The position numbers were made by a program, and so were the translations under genes. DNA of 64,000 nt. Origin: a bacterium. Lineage in GTDB: Bacteria; Electryoneota; JAOADG01. Under the pieces are notes generated by a model, which ran no database searches, was not told the origin of the DNA, and was given only the letters and a program-made list of their open reading frames with translations. Shown here piece after piece: positions 35,624 through 43,884 of the stretch (position 1 is its first letter; each line of letters opens with the position of its first letter). The stretch covers positions 1-64,000 of the forward strand of contig JAOADG010000008.1 in NCBI GenBank assembly GCA_026417415.1, in the 5' to 3' direction.

Positions 35624-38110
35624 TTATTTCAATAACAACATCTTTCTGTTTTTTACCACTCCCTCTGTCCGTAATTGATAAACATAAATTCCAGCGGGAA
35701 GATGTGAAGCGTCAAAGGTTACTGAATACCGACCTGCAACTTGTTTTACGTTCACCAATTGAGCAACTTCTCTACCACTTACATCAAACACAGTTAATGT
35801 TACCACTCCCTCTTCTTGAATAGAGTAATCAATGGTGGTAGTTGGATTGAAGGGGTTCGGATAATTTTGTTGCAAATCATATTCATAAGGAACAGTGACG
35901 GGTGTTAAGGGGGTCGCTGTTACGATTTGTGGGTGTAAGGTAGTGGAACCATCAAAACTTACATCCATCAAACGGTAGTAGTAGGTTACTCCCCCTTGAA
36001 CATTACGATCTACATAACGATACTGGTGCGCAGTGATAGAATTTCCTTGACCTGAAACAATTGCGATGAGTTCACCCAACTCGTTATGAGTAAGGGAACG
36101 GTAGATGCGAAACTCTTTGTTGTTTACTTCTGATTCCGTTTGCCAATATAGATTCACGTAATCAATTCCGGCAACTGCATGAAAAGAAGACAATTCCACG
36201 GGTAATTCACCACCATTCCCAAGTCCCCAATCAGAAAAATGGCTCAAACCAGTTATAGTAGCACTATAATAACTTCCATTATTCACAATATTGGTTAGTG
36301 GTAATTGATGCCAAGTCGCACCGTTATTGGTGGTATAACCTGCCATAATGGGTGGATTGGCAGTGACGGGATCAGGGATACCAGAAGGCAAGTCACTGGC
36401 AGTAAAGTTGAGAGTCAAGGTTGCATTTTGGAAATTGCCACCAGTTGCCTCAATCGACCAAAAACGCTGGATGGTATTGGATGTAGGTAAGTCCAATTCG
36501 GATGTTAATGGTGGACGAGTGTTGGAATAACTTACAGTGACACTTGTCGGATTTGAATTGCTGCCGCTTTGTGCAGGGAAACTAATCACTACAGGGGGTT
36601 GATTGGCAGTAAACGGATCATTTGGAAAACTTGGATTCCAAGAAGATTGCGGTGGGTTAGGATTATTGGATGTTTGGGTGCTGGTATAAAATTGAGTTGA
36701 ATTTAACCCTCCAGGTGTTCCACCACTCACTGCCGATACTTTCCAATTTGCACCTAAAGAATTGTCGCTATTTGGGCTGATTAATTCAATGGAAGTGCCA
36801 CTGGGTGAATTGGGCCAAGGTGAAGTATTCGTATAAGTGAGTCCATCAACCAAATTCCCATTCACATCAAATAAACGAATCTGATCGGTATCAAAATTTA
36901 AACCGAAAGGCATATTGACATTATAAAGCGTACCAGTAAAGTTCGGATAGGTAGAATTAAATGTTGAGATAAATTGTGTGAATACCAGATACCCGTTTGC
37001 GGGTAAAATGGTGCCAGGATTAATGTCATAAGAGCGTGTTTGGTTGTCCCATAATTTCCAATAGCTTAAGTCAATAGGACTATTGGTCTTGTTGTAAATT
37101 TCTACCCAATCAGGATCCGAACTATAACGAAATTCATTAATAATGATGGATGCATCGGTAAGAATTGTACCATAGATGCGGACATAATGTTCACCACTTG
37201 ATGGAAAGCGCGAAGTAGGCGATCCCAAATTGTTTGCTTCTACGTGATAAGCAATCAAAGCACCATTTGCCTGACCGGGGATATATCCTTGATAAGTGTT
37301 GCCAGAAACCAAACTCATTGGAACATTTTGGAAAGATCCACCATTCACCGAATAATAAACAAATGCGGTCATTCCCGGTTGCACACCGGTGATTTCTGCT
37401 TGGATTGCAAAGTTGGTATTTGGTGATGGATTTTGTACAGGTCTTGAGATTGAAGTGATGGTAGGTGGTGTATTCTCACCTCGTAAAATGGAAATCCACT
37501 GGCTGTTGACACCACCATTTCCTGAACCTGGTGTAGCACTTGCAGCTGCCACGCGGGTCCAGTTGCTGGCTGTTGCTACACCAGCTGCTGTATTGGATGT
37601 ATAATTGACCGATTGGTTCGCTGCTGGTCTTAAAGTTCCTGCTGTAAATGCACTGTTGTCATTTTGATCCCAATCGTGTATCACCACATTGGATGCATTA
37701 CGAAGAGTGGGATTATCTGTTGCAGTTGCGTTTGCAAATGCAATCCAAGCAGAAGAAGTTAGATTTCCAGAGGAATTATGGGGCATTATGACACGTTTAT
37801 CCGTTCCAAAGGTTAAATCATCTGCTGGAATGTTAGGATCTTTTTCTGTTGCGTTGTAAATCACGATAATGGCACCTGCTGGAATATTTTGCCATATCGT
37901 ACCCGAAAAAGTTATTAAGCCACTATTGTTTCCATCGCGCAAAGTCCAATTTTGCATATTTAAGCCATCTTGGATCACTAAAATCTCTACCCATTCTTGA
38001 TTACCTGCTGGACCTTGCGACCATTCATTGATAATCGCAGCTTGAGAAAAGGCAGTAGAATGTATCGTAATCATCAATCCACAAATCAAGAATAGAAACA
38101 AACGGTTCAT
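35624..38110 (-). CDS. Large secreted protein with two lamin-tail (LTD) domains and T9SS type A sorting domain
   Basis: 828 aa. A signal peptide ends TAFS-QAAI. The first LTD begins IINEWSQGPAGNQEWVEI (about 26-180). An Ig-like region (about 215-310) reads AYHVEANN, and a second LTD reads IIINEFRYSSDPDWVEIYN (about 320-470). Beta domains follow with LPVELSSFHA, FN3-like FRIYRS, and a T9SS sorting domain starting QNYPNPFNPTTTI and ending KMLLLK. LTDs occur in surface proteins and nucleases, but no nuclease motif is seen here. AAGGAG lies before the ATG. The upstream 230 bases hold a terminator for the next gene plus AT-rich DNA, probably its promoter. Confidence 0.88.
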   Translation of the reverse strand: MNRLFLFLICGLMITIHSTAFSQAAIINEWSQGPAGNQEWVEILVIQDGLNMQNWTLRDGNNSGLITFSGTIWQNIPAGAIIVIYNATEKDPNIPADDLTFGTDKRVIMPHNSSGNLTSSAWIAFANATATDNPTLRNASNVVIHDWDQNDNSAFTAGTLRPAANQSVNYTSNTAAGVATASNWTRVAAASATPGSGNGGVNSQWISILRGENTPPTITSISRPVQNPSPNTNFAIQAEITGVQPGMTAFVYYSVNGGSFQNVPMSLVSGNTYQGYIPGQANGALIAYHVEANNLGSPTSRFPSSGEHYVRIYGTILTDASIIINEFRYSSDPDWVEIYNKTNSPIDLSYWKLWDNQTRSYDINPGTILPANGYLVFTQFISTFNSTYPNFTGTLYNVNMPFGLNFDTDQIRLFDVNGNLVDGLTYTNTSPWPNSPSGTSIELISPNSDNSLGANWKVSAVSGGTPGGLNSTQFYTSTQTSNNPNPPQSSWNPSFPNDPFTANQPPVVISFPAQSGSNSNPTSVTVSYSNTRPPLTSELDLPTSNTIQRFWSIEATGGNFQNATLTLNFTASDLPSGIPDPVTANPPIMAGYTTNNGATWHQLPLTNIVNNGSYYSATITGLSHFSDWGLGNGGELPVELSSFHAVAGIDYVNLYWQTESEVNNKEFRIYRSLTHNELGELIAIVSGQGNSITAHQYRYVDRNVQGGVTYYYRLMDVSFDGSTTLHPQIVTATPLTPVTVPYEYDLQQNYPNPFNPTTTIDYSIQEEGVVTLTVFDVSGREVAQLVNVKQVAGRYSVTFDASHLPAGIYVYQLRTEGVVKNRKMLLLK

Positions 38111-38299
38111 AGAATTCTCCTTTTCTAATTAGACAAAAAATAGTACAAAAAAAATACGTACATTACAAAGATGCAATCTTTAACCAAATAGAGAATACGA
38201 TTTTAATACTTCATTTAAGAAACGAAAAAGAACAATACATCCAAGAAATGAAGAATTGATGAGTGTTTCCTCAAAGAGTTTACCGAGTTTCCATGAAAA

Positions 38300-38320
38300 A
38301 AGGGTCTCTTTGAGACCCTT
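38300..38320 (-). terminator. Terminator of the HmuY-like gene
   Basis: A perfect 9-bp stem (AAGGGTCTC / GAGACCCTT, loop TTT) is followed on the minus strand by a run of T. It lies 20 bases after the stop of the HmuY-like gene. Confidence 0.88.
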
Positions 38321-38339
38321 TTGAAAAATTGTAAGACAA

Positions 38340-39353
38340 CTACAACCTTGCAAAGCGATAAGTTACATATCCCCAAACATTTCTATTATCGTAATAATCG
38401 TCAAAGGAAATTTTCCATACGGGTCCACTACTTTGTTGCTTCAGGAGCAACGTTTTATTCCAAGGTGTCAAACGATGATTGGATGTCGGTCCCGTATCGT
38501 AGTAGAACAGCCATCCTGTTGCTAAGGTATCACTGTCAGTAATCCAATTAACATTAGATGGAACTGAAGTAACTTGATCGTAAGTTTGATTAACCCATGC
38601 GCAGAACATTCCATCTTTTTTATTTAAACGTCCATAGGGGTACTTTACTGCTCCATGTAATGCAGGGGTAGGATACCAAACCGTAGTCATTGCAAAATGC
38701 CATTGGGATTGACTGACTTGCCCAATTCCAAAGCGATATCCATAAGGAACATTCGGAACTGCATGTTGGATACTATCTACAACGGTTGTACCCCAATAGA
38801 TAGTGCGCGTAGTCCAGTTAATGCTGTCGCTGAATGCATAACGGAAAACGACTGCACTATCTAAACTTTTTGCTAAAGTGGGTTGAAATTTTACCCAACG
38901 ATAAGCGTCACATCGTAAAATAAAGGTAACCGTATCTCTACCAATAAAATTGTGTGTGGTTACGTCGTACCTAGCCCAAGTACCCCGACCACCGATCGCT
39001 AAAACGGTATCATTGATATCTTGTTCCCATAAAGAAGTATCCGGTACACTATTCGTTTCTTCATACCTTGTAGCAACCTGTGCACTCCACCAACCTTTTG
39101 ATCCGCTGTATCCACCATTGAGTAAAAATTTTGGATACTGTCCCACAACCCCTTGAACAAATGCTACGTCCCAAACGGAAACCGTATCACCAGTTTCTAA
39201 ATTCAAGTAAACAGCAGCATGTTCTATATTGTTGGTAAAGCGCGAACCTTGTGTAGGTGCGGTTGGGCTATCTTCATCTTTATCACATCCTAAAACCAAT
39301 AAAGCAAAAAATGAGATAAGTACGAATACAATAGTCAATTTTTTAAGAATCAT
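38340..39353 (-). CDS. HmuY-like heme-binding lipoprotein
   Basis: 337 aa. The lipobox LVLGC anchors Cys23. VSVWDVAF near 60 and the C-terminal KISFDDYYDNRNVWGYVTYRF match the HmuY family, surface lipoproteins of Bacteroidota that take heme from host or environmental proteins and pass it to a TonB receptor. It is longer than typical HmuY (about 200-220 aa), with an inserted or duplicated beta region in the middle. The TonB receptor gene is directly upstream on the same strand with a 28-base gap, as in hmuYR loci. ATGATTCTT follows a fair AAAGGAG ribosome site. Confidence 0.8.
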   Translation of the reverse strand: MILKKLTIVFVLISFFALLVLGCDKDEDSPTAPTQGSRFTNNIEHAAVYLNLETGDTVSVWDVAFVQGVVGQYPKFLLNGGYSGSKGWWSAQVATRYEETNSVPDTSLWEQDINDTVLAIGGRGTWARYDVTTHNFIGRDTVTFILRCDAYRWVKFQPTLAKSLDSAVVFRYAFSDSINWTTRTIYWGTTVVDSIQHAVPNVPYGYRFGIGQVSQSQWHFAMTTVWYPTPALHGAVKYPYGRLNKKDGMFCAWVNQTYDQVTSVPSNVNWITDSDTLATGWLFYYDTGPTSNHRLTPWNKTLLLKQQSSGPVWKISFDDYYDNRNVWGYVTYRFARL

Positions 39354-39381
39354 TTTTTTCTCCTTTATGATTGATATACGT

Positions 39382-41589
39382 TTAATCTGAAGAATTCACT
39401 TTCCATCCCAGTGATACAAACCATCTTCTTCCAGTAAAAGGACCATAGATTGAATTGGTGTAGTTCAATAAATTTGTACTACCTACATTGATAAAGAGAT
39501 CTTTAAGAAAATAGTTTTCAGGAAAGAAAGTTTTCCCACGAACCGTGATCGTCGCATCCACCATTGGTCGCGGTGTAAACCTATTCAATTCATTGGTGTA
39601 ATTTCCTAAGAATAGATCATAACGACGTTCAAACCGTTGCCAGATGCGGCTTCTAAGAGAGAGTGAAATCCCATCATCACGAAGTTTAGTATCAACCTTC
39701 AAATTTGCAGTATGACGATTGTGTGGTAATTCAATTTGAGCATCACGATCATAAACTTTCAACCATTGATAACCGGAAGAGAGCGTAAGATGTTGTGACA
39801 TATACCATTTCAATGTCACTTCATAACCTGCACTGTAACTATTTCCAACATTTTTATAGGATAGCAAATTCGGAGAAATTGCATAATCTTCAATTTTGTT
39901 ATGAAATTCATTAAGAAAACAATTGCTTGTCCAAAGCAAACGGTTCTGATATAGGTACTCAAAACCCAAATTGTAACCGATTGAGGTCTCTTGTTTCAGA
40001 TTGGGATTACCGTAAGCCGTATATCCTACAGCAGGATGGGGAAAAGTTAAGTACAATTCTGTCCAACTCGGTGCACGGTACCCTTTCCCGATGCTTGCTC
40101 GAACTTTCCAAAGATCGTTGGGACGCCACATCACTGCTATTTTGGGTGCAAATGCATGACCAAAATTGTTATTTTTATCGTACCGAGCACCGATGCTAAT
40201 GACCCAAATATCGTTTATTCGTCTTTCAGATTGTGAAAAAATAGACCACTGGATAGATTGAATTTTTTTACCCCAACTAACACGATTGGCTTGAAATTGG
40301 CTGTATTGGTAGGAAATACCAAAACTGGCTTCATAAGAATCGGTAAATTGACGCCAGTAATTCAGTTCACCGGAGTAAATTCTTTCATGGGTTAAATTGG
40401 ATTGATCAACATCATGATATCCACTTTTTCTCACGTAAACGTCGTAATCGCGTTGATAATTAGCAATTCTTGATTTGAATTGGTAACTGGCCCAGGGGCG
40501 ATAACGGACTTTAAGTGAAGGACGTACATCCAACCGTCGTATGGCAGTAACGTAACGAATGGCAATATCTTTTGAAGTTTCAGTATGTGAAGAATAAGTC
40601 GTATTCAAGTCCAATTTTGAATCATCACTTTCGTGAAACAATTTGGAAACTTTGAGTGAGTTTTCGTAACTGCGAATTTTTGAAAGCGTGATATAATCTC
40701 TTTGAGGAGCTTGTCCCTGTAAATAAACATTGGTGTGATACAGCATCTTCCAAGCATTTGATCGTGTACTGATTTGAAAATTACTGGTCAGAAGGTCATG
40801 ACTACCCGTTTTTAATTCAGAAGAAATTTCTAAAGGTTGAGTGGCTTCTTTGGTAATGATGTTGATTACTCCACTCATGGCCTGACTACCATACATCGCA
40901 CTTCCGGGTCCTTTGACGATTTCAATGCGTTCAATTCGGCTAGTAGATAATGCACTTAGTTCTACTCGATTGTCAAAATGGCCGATAACAGGTTCACCGT
41001 CAATCAATACCAATGTGTATTTTGGATCAGTGCCTTGAATCTCTGCGGACAAGCCACCGCTACGCCCAAATCGCAAATCTAATCCTAAGCGATCTGAGAT
41101 CAATCCGGCAACATTACTCGCACCACTTTCTTCAATTTCACGTTTGCTCAAGACCATAGTCGGAACAGGTGTCTCTTGATAAATTCGTTCTGTGCGTGTT
41201 GCAGTGACTACAATTTGATTCAATTCTAAATAGTTTCTTTGTAAATAGATCTTCAAATGCTGTAAATCTGAATGGGTTACATCAATCCCTATTTCTTTAG
41301 AGGAATAACCTATTTGGGAAATGCGGAGTTTGTAACGACCTGCAAGAAGTCCTTTGAGTTGAAATTTTCCGTGTTGGTCAGTAACTGCACCGATTTTGGT
41401 GCCTAATACCATCACCGATACATAGGGAAGTGCCTCATATTCTCCATTGTCTGCTTCACCATAAACGACACCTTCTACAACACGGGTTGTAGCAAAAACA
41501 GAGGAATAGAGTATCAATAGACCAATAATGAAAACGAGTGATTGAAACTTTCTCATTCTGCCTGAAAATTTTTCTAAATTCATCATCAA
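39382..41589 (-). CDS. TonB-dependent outer-membrane receptor, probable heme receptor (HmuR-like)
   Basis: 735 aa; the start may be the ATG at 41556 (MRKFQSL). Order: signal peptide, CarboxypepD_reg-like domain (about 35-110; GAVTDQHGKFQLKGLLAG), plug (about 120-235; VVTATRTE, IERIEIVKGPGSAMYGSQAMSGVINI), then the barrel. A YRAP box near 505 and an NPNL box near 530 flank a His (FPHPAV), the arrangement of heme receptors such as HemR and HmuR. With HmuY-like next to it, heme uptake is the best guess. Energy comes from TonB-ExbBD, not in the window. The 140-base gap to the divergent transporter gene carries a palindrome at 41649. Confidence 0.85.
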   Translation of the reverse strand: MMMNLEKFSGRMRKFQSLVFIIGLLILYSSVFATTRVVEGVVYGEADNGEYEALPYVSVMVLGTKIGAVTDQHGKFQLKGLLAGRYKLRISQIGYSSKEIGIDVTHSDLQHLKIYLQRNYLELNQIVVTATRTERIYQETPVPTMVLSKREIEESGASNVAGLISDRLGLDLRFGRSGGLSAEIQGTDPKYTLVLIDGEPVIGHFDNRVELSALSTSRIERIEIVKGPGSAMYGSQAMSGVINIITKEATQPLEISSELKTGSHDLLTSNFQISTRSNAWKMLYHTNVYLQGQAPQRDYITLSKIRSYENSLKVSKLFHESDDSKLDLNTTYSSHTETSKDIAIRYVTAIRRLDVRPSLKVRYRPWASYQFKSRIANYQRDYDVYVRKSGYHDVDQSNLTHERIYSGELNYWRQFTDSYEASFGISYQYSQFQANRVSWGKKIQSIQWSIFSQSERRINDIWVISIGARYDKNNNFGHAFAPKIAVMWRPNDLWKVRASIGKGYRAPSWTELYLTFPHPAVGYTAYGNPNLKQETSIGYNLGFEYLYQNRLLWTSNCFLNEFHNKIEDYAISPNLLSYKNVGNSYSAGYEVTLKWYMSQHLTLSSGYQWLKVYDRDAQIELPHNRHTANLKVDTKLRDDGISLSLRSRIWQRFERRYDLFLGNYTNELNRFTPRPMVDATITVRGKTFFPENYFLKDLFINVGSTNLLNYTNSIYGPFTGRRWFVSLGWKVNSSD

Positions 41590-41648
41590 ATAAAATCATA
41601 AAAAATAGATAGAAATGTATTATGAGAAAAATCTTTTTTCAAATAGGG

Positions 41649-41666
41649 CAATAAAAATTTTTATTG
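41649..41666. repeat. Perfect 18-bp palindrome in divergent promoter region
   Basis: CAATAAAAATTTTTATTG reads the same on both strands. It lies between the divergent TonB receptor and NicO-like genes, 60 bases from one start and 63 from the other. It may be an operator for a metal or iron regulator, but it is AT-rich and does not match a standard Fur box. Confidence 0.45.
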
Positions 41667-41686
41667 TAAATCAAATAATTGTTAAA

Positions 41687-41715
41687 TTGGATGATTTCAT
41701 ACGATTCGTTATTAT
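41687..41715 (+). promoter_or_regulatory. Possible promoter of the NicO-like gene
   Basis: TTGGAT (41687-41692), a 17-base spacer and TATTAT (41710-41715) make a plausible sigma-70 promoter. It lies only about 14 bases before the ATG at 41729, so the leader would be nearly absent. That makes this call uncertain. Confidence 0.3.
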
Positions 41716-41728
41716 AAAAAAATTTGGA

Positions 41729-42457
41729 ATGACTATGATTACTTTAACAACAGCCATCTTTCTAGGTTTTTTTCACACCCTCATAGGACCAGATCACTAT
41801 CTACCATTTATGGTAATCGGAAGAGCAAGAAGATGGTCCTACTACCAAACAATGATGTTAACAACCATTTGTGGAATAGGTCATGTGCTTTCCAGTGTGC
41901 TACTTGGTTACATTGGTGCAGTCGCAGGGCTATCATTGGAAAAAGTGATGCATTGGGAAACTTCCCGTGGTGATTGGGCTGGATGGTCACTGTTTCTTTT
42001 TGGTATTGGGTACCTCATTTGGGGAATTTGGAAAATTAGAACCAACCCTCATACCCATTACCATCTCCATTCCGATGGTTCCATCCATAGACATGAACAT
42101 ACACACGAATCTGTTTTAGCAACAAAGCTTCATTCACATTCTCATTCAGACCATCAGCAAGAAAAAAGTTGGAAAGAGTTAACGCCATGGTTACTTATCA
42201 TCATTTTTGTTTTAGGACCTTGTGAACCGCTTATCCCTTTGTTTTTTACCGAAGCAGTACTTGGAAATTGGTCGCATTTAATAGCAGTTTCTTTGGGATA
42301 TGGACTTGCGACAATCCTCACGATGAATCTTATTGTTACTATAGGTTGGTTCGGGCTCTTTCAGATCAATTTTGGAAAATTTGAAAAGTACACGCATGCA
42401 TTAGCAGGTTCTATGTTGTCTATTGCAGGTGCAGGAATAGTGTTTCTTGGATGGTAA
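41729..42457 (+). CDS. NicO/RcnA-like membrane metal transporter with His-rich loop
   Basis: 242 aa from the ATG at 41729 (TTTGGA upstream); an earlier ATG at 41615 would add 38 AT-rich-coded residues. Six or so membrane helices are seen. FHTLIGPDHYLPFMV and GIGHVLSSVLLG correspond to the HxxxPDH-type and GH motifs of NicO/UreH-like transporters. The cytoplasmic or periplasmic loop (about 105-148) is packed with His (HTHYHLHSDGSIHRHEH). The likely cargo is Ni, Co or another divalent metal; import versus export is unclear. It is divergent from the heme receptor and convergent with a ferritin-like gene. Confidence 0.78.
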   Translation: MTMITLTTAIFLGFFHTLIGPDHYLPFMVIGRARRWSYYQTMMLTTICGIGHVLSSVLLGYIGAVAGLSLEKVMHWETSRGDWAGWSLFLFGIGYLIWGIWKIRTNPHTHYHLHSDGSIHRHEHTHESVLATKLHSHSHSDHQQEKSWKELTPWLLIIIFVLGPCEPLIPLFFTEAVLGNWSHLIAVSLGYGLATILTMNLIVTIGWFGLFQINFGKFEKYTHALAGSMLSIAGAGIVFLGW

Positions 42458-42458
42458 T

Positions 42459-42484
42459 AAAAAAGGCGCTTATGGGCGCCTTTT
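42459..42484. terminator. Bidirectional terminator
   Basis: AAAAGGCGC and GCGCCTTTT pair around the loop TTATGG. Six A before and TTTT after allow use on both strands, between the transporter gene and the convergent ferritin-like gene. Confidence 0.85.
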
Positions 42485-42506
42485 GAATTATAGTTCATAT
42501 CTAAAT

Positions 42507-42968
42507 CTAACTCAACAGTTGTTCCATTTTGCGTGCATGTTCTTGTTCATCCATAATGATATGCACAACCGTGTGGTATAACCCTTCATGATCCACATCA
42601 GACAATGCATTTTCGCGGACACCTTGATTGATTAAGTCAAGAATCTCGCGATACTTTGCGATCCCACCAAGTTCCATTTGGATTCCGAGTTTTAGCATTT
42701 CATTCGCGTCTTCTAATGGTTTCACATTTACTTTGAAGTTGCCATTGACGTGACCACCAAAATTAATAATCCATTCAGAAAATACCTGTAAATCTTCCAC
42801 TTCATCTTTGGCTAAATCTTTGAACAAATCGTACACTTTTTCAGCTTGGAAAGATACCAATTTCACATTTAAAAAATTGGATTGGTACTGCATAATCGCA
42901 CCAATTTCCATTTCCAATGCCTCGTGTAGTTTCTTTACGATTTCATTTTTATAATTGACTGATGACAT
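42507..42968 (-). CDS. Ferritin-like diiron protein (bacterioferritin-type)
   Basis: 153 aa, a four-helix bundle. Carboxylate/His motifs occur in each helix: EMEIGAIMQYQ, KDEVEDLQVFSEW, QMELGGIAKYREI and MDEQEHARKMEQLL, as in ferroxidase centres. The canonical heme-binding Met of bacterioferritin cannot be assigned. It probably stores or detoxifies iron in the cytoplasm, which would fit the nearby heme and metal transport genes. AAGGAG lies eight bases before the ATG. It is a monocistronic gene. Confidence 0.85.
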   Translation of the reverse strand: MSSVNYKNEIVKKLHEALEMEIGAIMQYQSNFLNVKLVSFQAEKVYDLFKDLAKDEVEDLQVFSEWIINFGGHVNGNFKVNVKPLEDANEMLKLGIQMELGGIAKYREILDLINQGVRENALSDVDHEGLYHTVVHIIMDEQEHARKMEQLLS

Positions 42969-43044
42969 ATTGTTTCTCCTTTTTCGTGATTAAATAAAAT
43001 ATACGTAAGAAAGAATAATTGTAAAACAATTCACCTGAATGGAG

Positions 43045-43074
43045 TTGACTTAATCATTTCCATTGATGTATTTT
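43045..43074 (+). promoter_or_regulatory. Promoter of tRNA-Glu
   Basis: TTGACT (43045-43050), an 18-base spacer and TATTTT (43069-43074) sit just before the tRNA, which starts at 43083. Transcription would begin close to the mature 5' end. Confidence 0.5.
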
Positions 43075-43082
43075 CGTTCAAT

Positions 43083-43154
43083 GGCGCATTCGTCTAGTGG
43101 TTAGGACGCTGGTCTCTCACGCCGGTAACAGGGGTTCGAATCCCCTATGCGCTA
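43083..43154 (+). tRNA. tRNA-Glu (anticodon CUC)
   Basis: A 72-base cloverleaf. The 7-bp acceptor stem is GGCGCAT / ATGCGCT, with a G-U first pair. The D arm follows, then a 5-bp anticodon stem around CTCTCAC with CTC at 43116-43118, a 4-base variable loop and a 5-bp T stem around TTCGAAT. CCA is not encoded. The body matches bacterial tRNA-Glu. Its own terminator follows. Confidence 0.96.
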
Positions 43155-43159
43155 CAAAA

Positions 43160-43188
43160 AAAGGGTTATCACAAGATAACCCTTTTAT
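43160..43188. terminator. Bidirectional terminator after tRNA-Glu
   Basis: AAAGGGTTATC pairs with GATAACCCTTT over 11 bases around the loop ACAA. A-rich DNA precedes it and TTTTATT follows. It serves the tRNA and the convergent DinB-like gene ending at 43206. Confidence 0.9.
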
Positions 43189-43205
43189 TCTATTCTACCT
43201 TTGAA

Positions 43206-43733
43206 TTAAGAGCTTCCCCAAAGGTGATTTGTATTCACAGGCCGACCCATCATTTTTAAGTAGTAGAACAATTGACCTTTGTGTTGTTGTAAATGTAAAA
43301 TCATCTCAAGTAAACGTTTTCCTAAAACAGGTTTCATCTGATCCCACATTGCTGGGGCAGGTTCCGTTTCTAATCGCTCATCGCTGCAACTGGCTAAGGT
43401 GGAAAGTGCTATCTCTTTATCCGAAGCTAACAACTGCAATGCTTCAGATACACTGGAAACACTTTTCATACTCTCTGCCGGTGGAAGCATATCTTCTTCT
43501 TTCATTTGGCTCGGATCAAAATCTGCAGGAAAACCCCATTCACCCGTTACGAAACCCTTAAAACATAAACCACAAGATTCTGTAATATGATACAACAATT
43601 GACCTACAGTCATCCAATTGTCACCTAATGGTGGTTTCCAGTTCAATTCAGAATCATCTACCATTTTAATTAAATTTTCTGCAACTCGGTAGTTGGTTTC
43701 AATTCCGTCAAGCAATAATTCACGCCATTTCAT
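43206..43733 (-). CDS. DinB/YfiT-like metal-dependent hydrolase-fold protein
   Basis: 175 aa. Helical DinB superfamily: TVGQLLYHITES near 45 gives the first metal His, and MILHLQQHKGQLFYYLKMMGRPV near 145 gives the HxxxH-type pair and the usual G-x-P end. DinB proteins bind a divalent metal and often transfer thiols, but the substrate here is unknown. AAGGAG lies seven bases before the ATG. It stands alone on its strand. Confidence 0.85.
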   Translation of the reverse strand: MKWRELLLDGIETNYRVAENLIKMVDDSELNWKPPLGDNWMTVGQLLYHITESCGLCFKGFVTGEWGFPADFDPSQMKEEDMLPPAESMKSVSSVSEALQLLASDKEIALSTLASCSDERLETEPAPAMWDQMKPVLGKRLLEMILHLQQHKGQLFYYLKMMGRPVNTNHLWGSS

Positions 43734-43810
43734 TTATTTCTCCTTGATTTGTAACTAATAATTGTTTACAGTGATTTAGAATACAGGAAAAAATCCAATT
43801 TTCAAAATTG

Positions 43811-43841
43811 ATTAAACCGTTTAAGCGCTTAACGGTCTTAA
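43811..43841. promoter_or_regulatory. Long imperfect palindrome upstream of MacA/MacB-like genes, possible operator
   Basis: TTAAGCGCTTAA (43821-43832) is a perfect 12-bp palindrome. ACCG and CGGT extend it with one extra T on the left, and ATTAA / TTAAT lie at the outer ends. It is about 45-75 bases before the efflux adaptor ATG. This is the size and place of a TetR- or MarR-type operator; no regulator gene is next to it. Confidence 0.5.
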
Positions 43842-43884
43842 TAAAACAAATAGTCGTATCACTTTTGTCAATTTGGTGTAATTT

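Noticed and set aside
33239-38110. Two T9SS proteins as adhesin repeats or a tandem duplication
   Set aside because: They share the sorting domain and a similar FN3-like end, but their N-terminal domains differ (anchor-D-like versus LTD).
43083-43154. tRNA-Glu as an integration site for a mobile element
   Set aside because: No integrase, direct repeat of the tRNA end or foreign-looking genes on either side.
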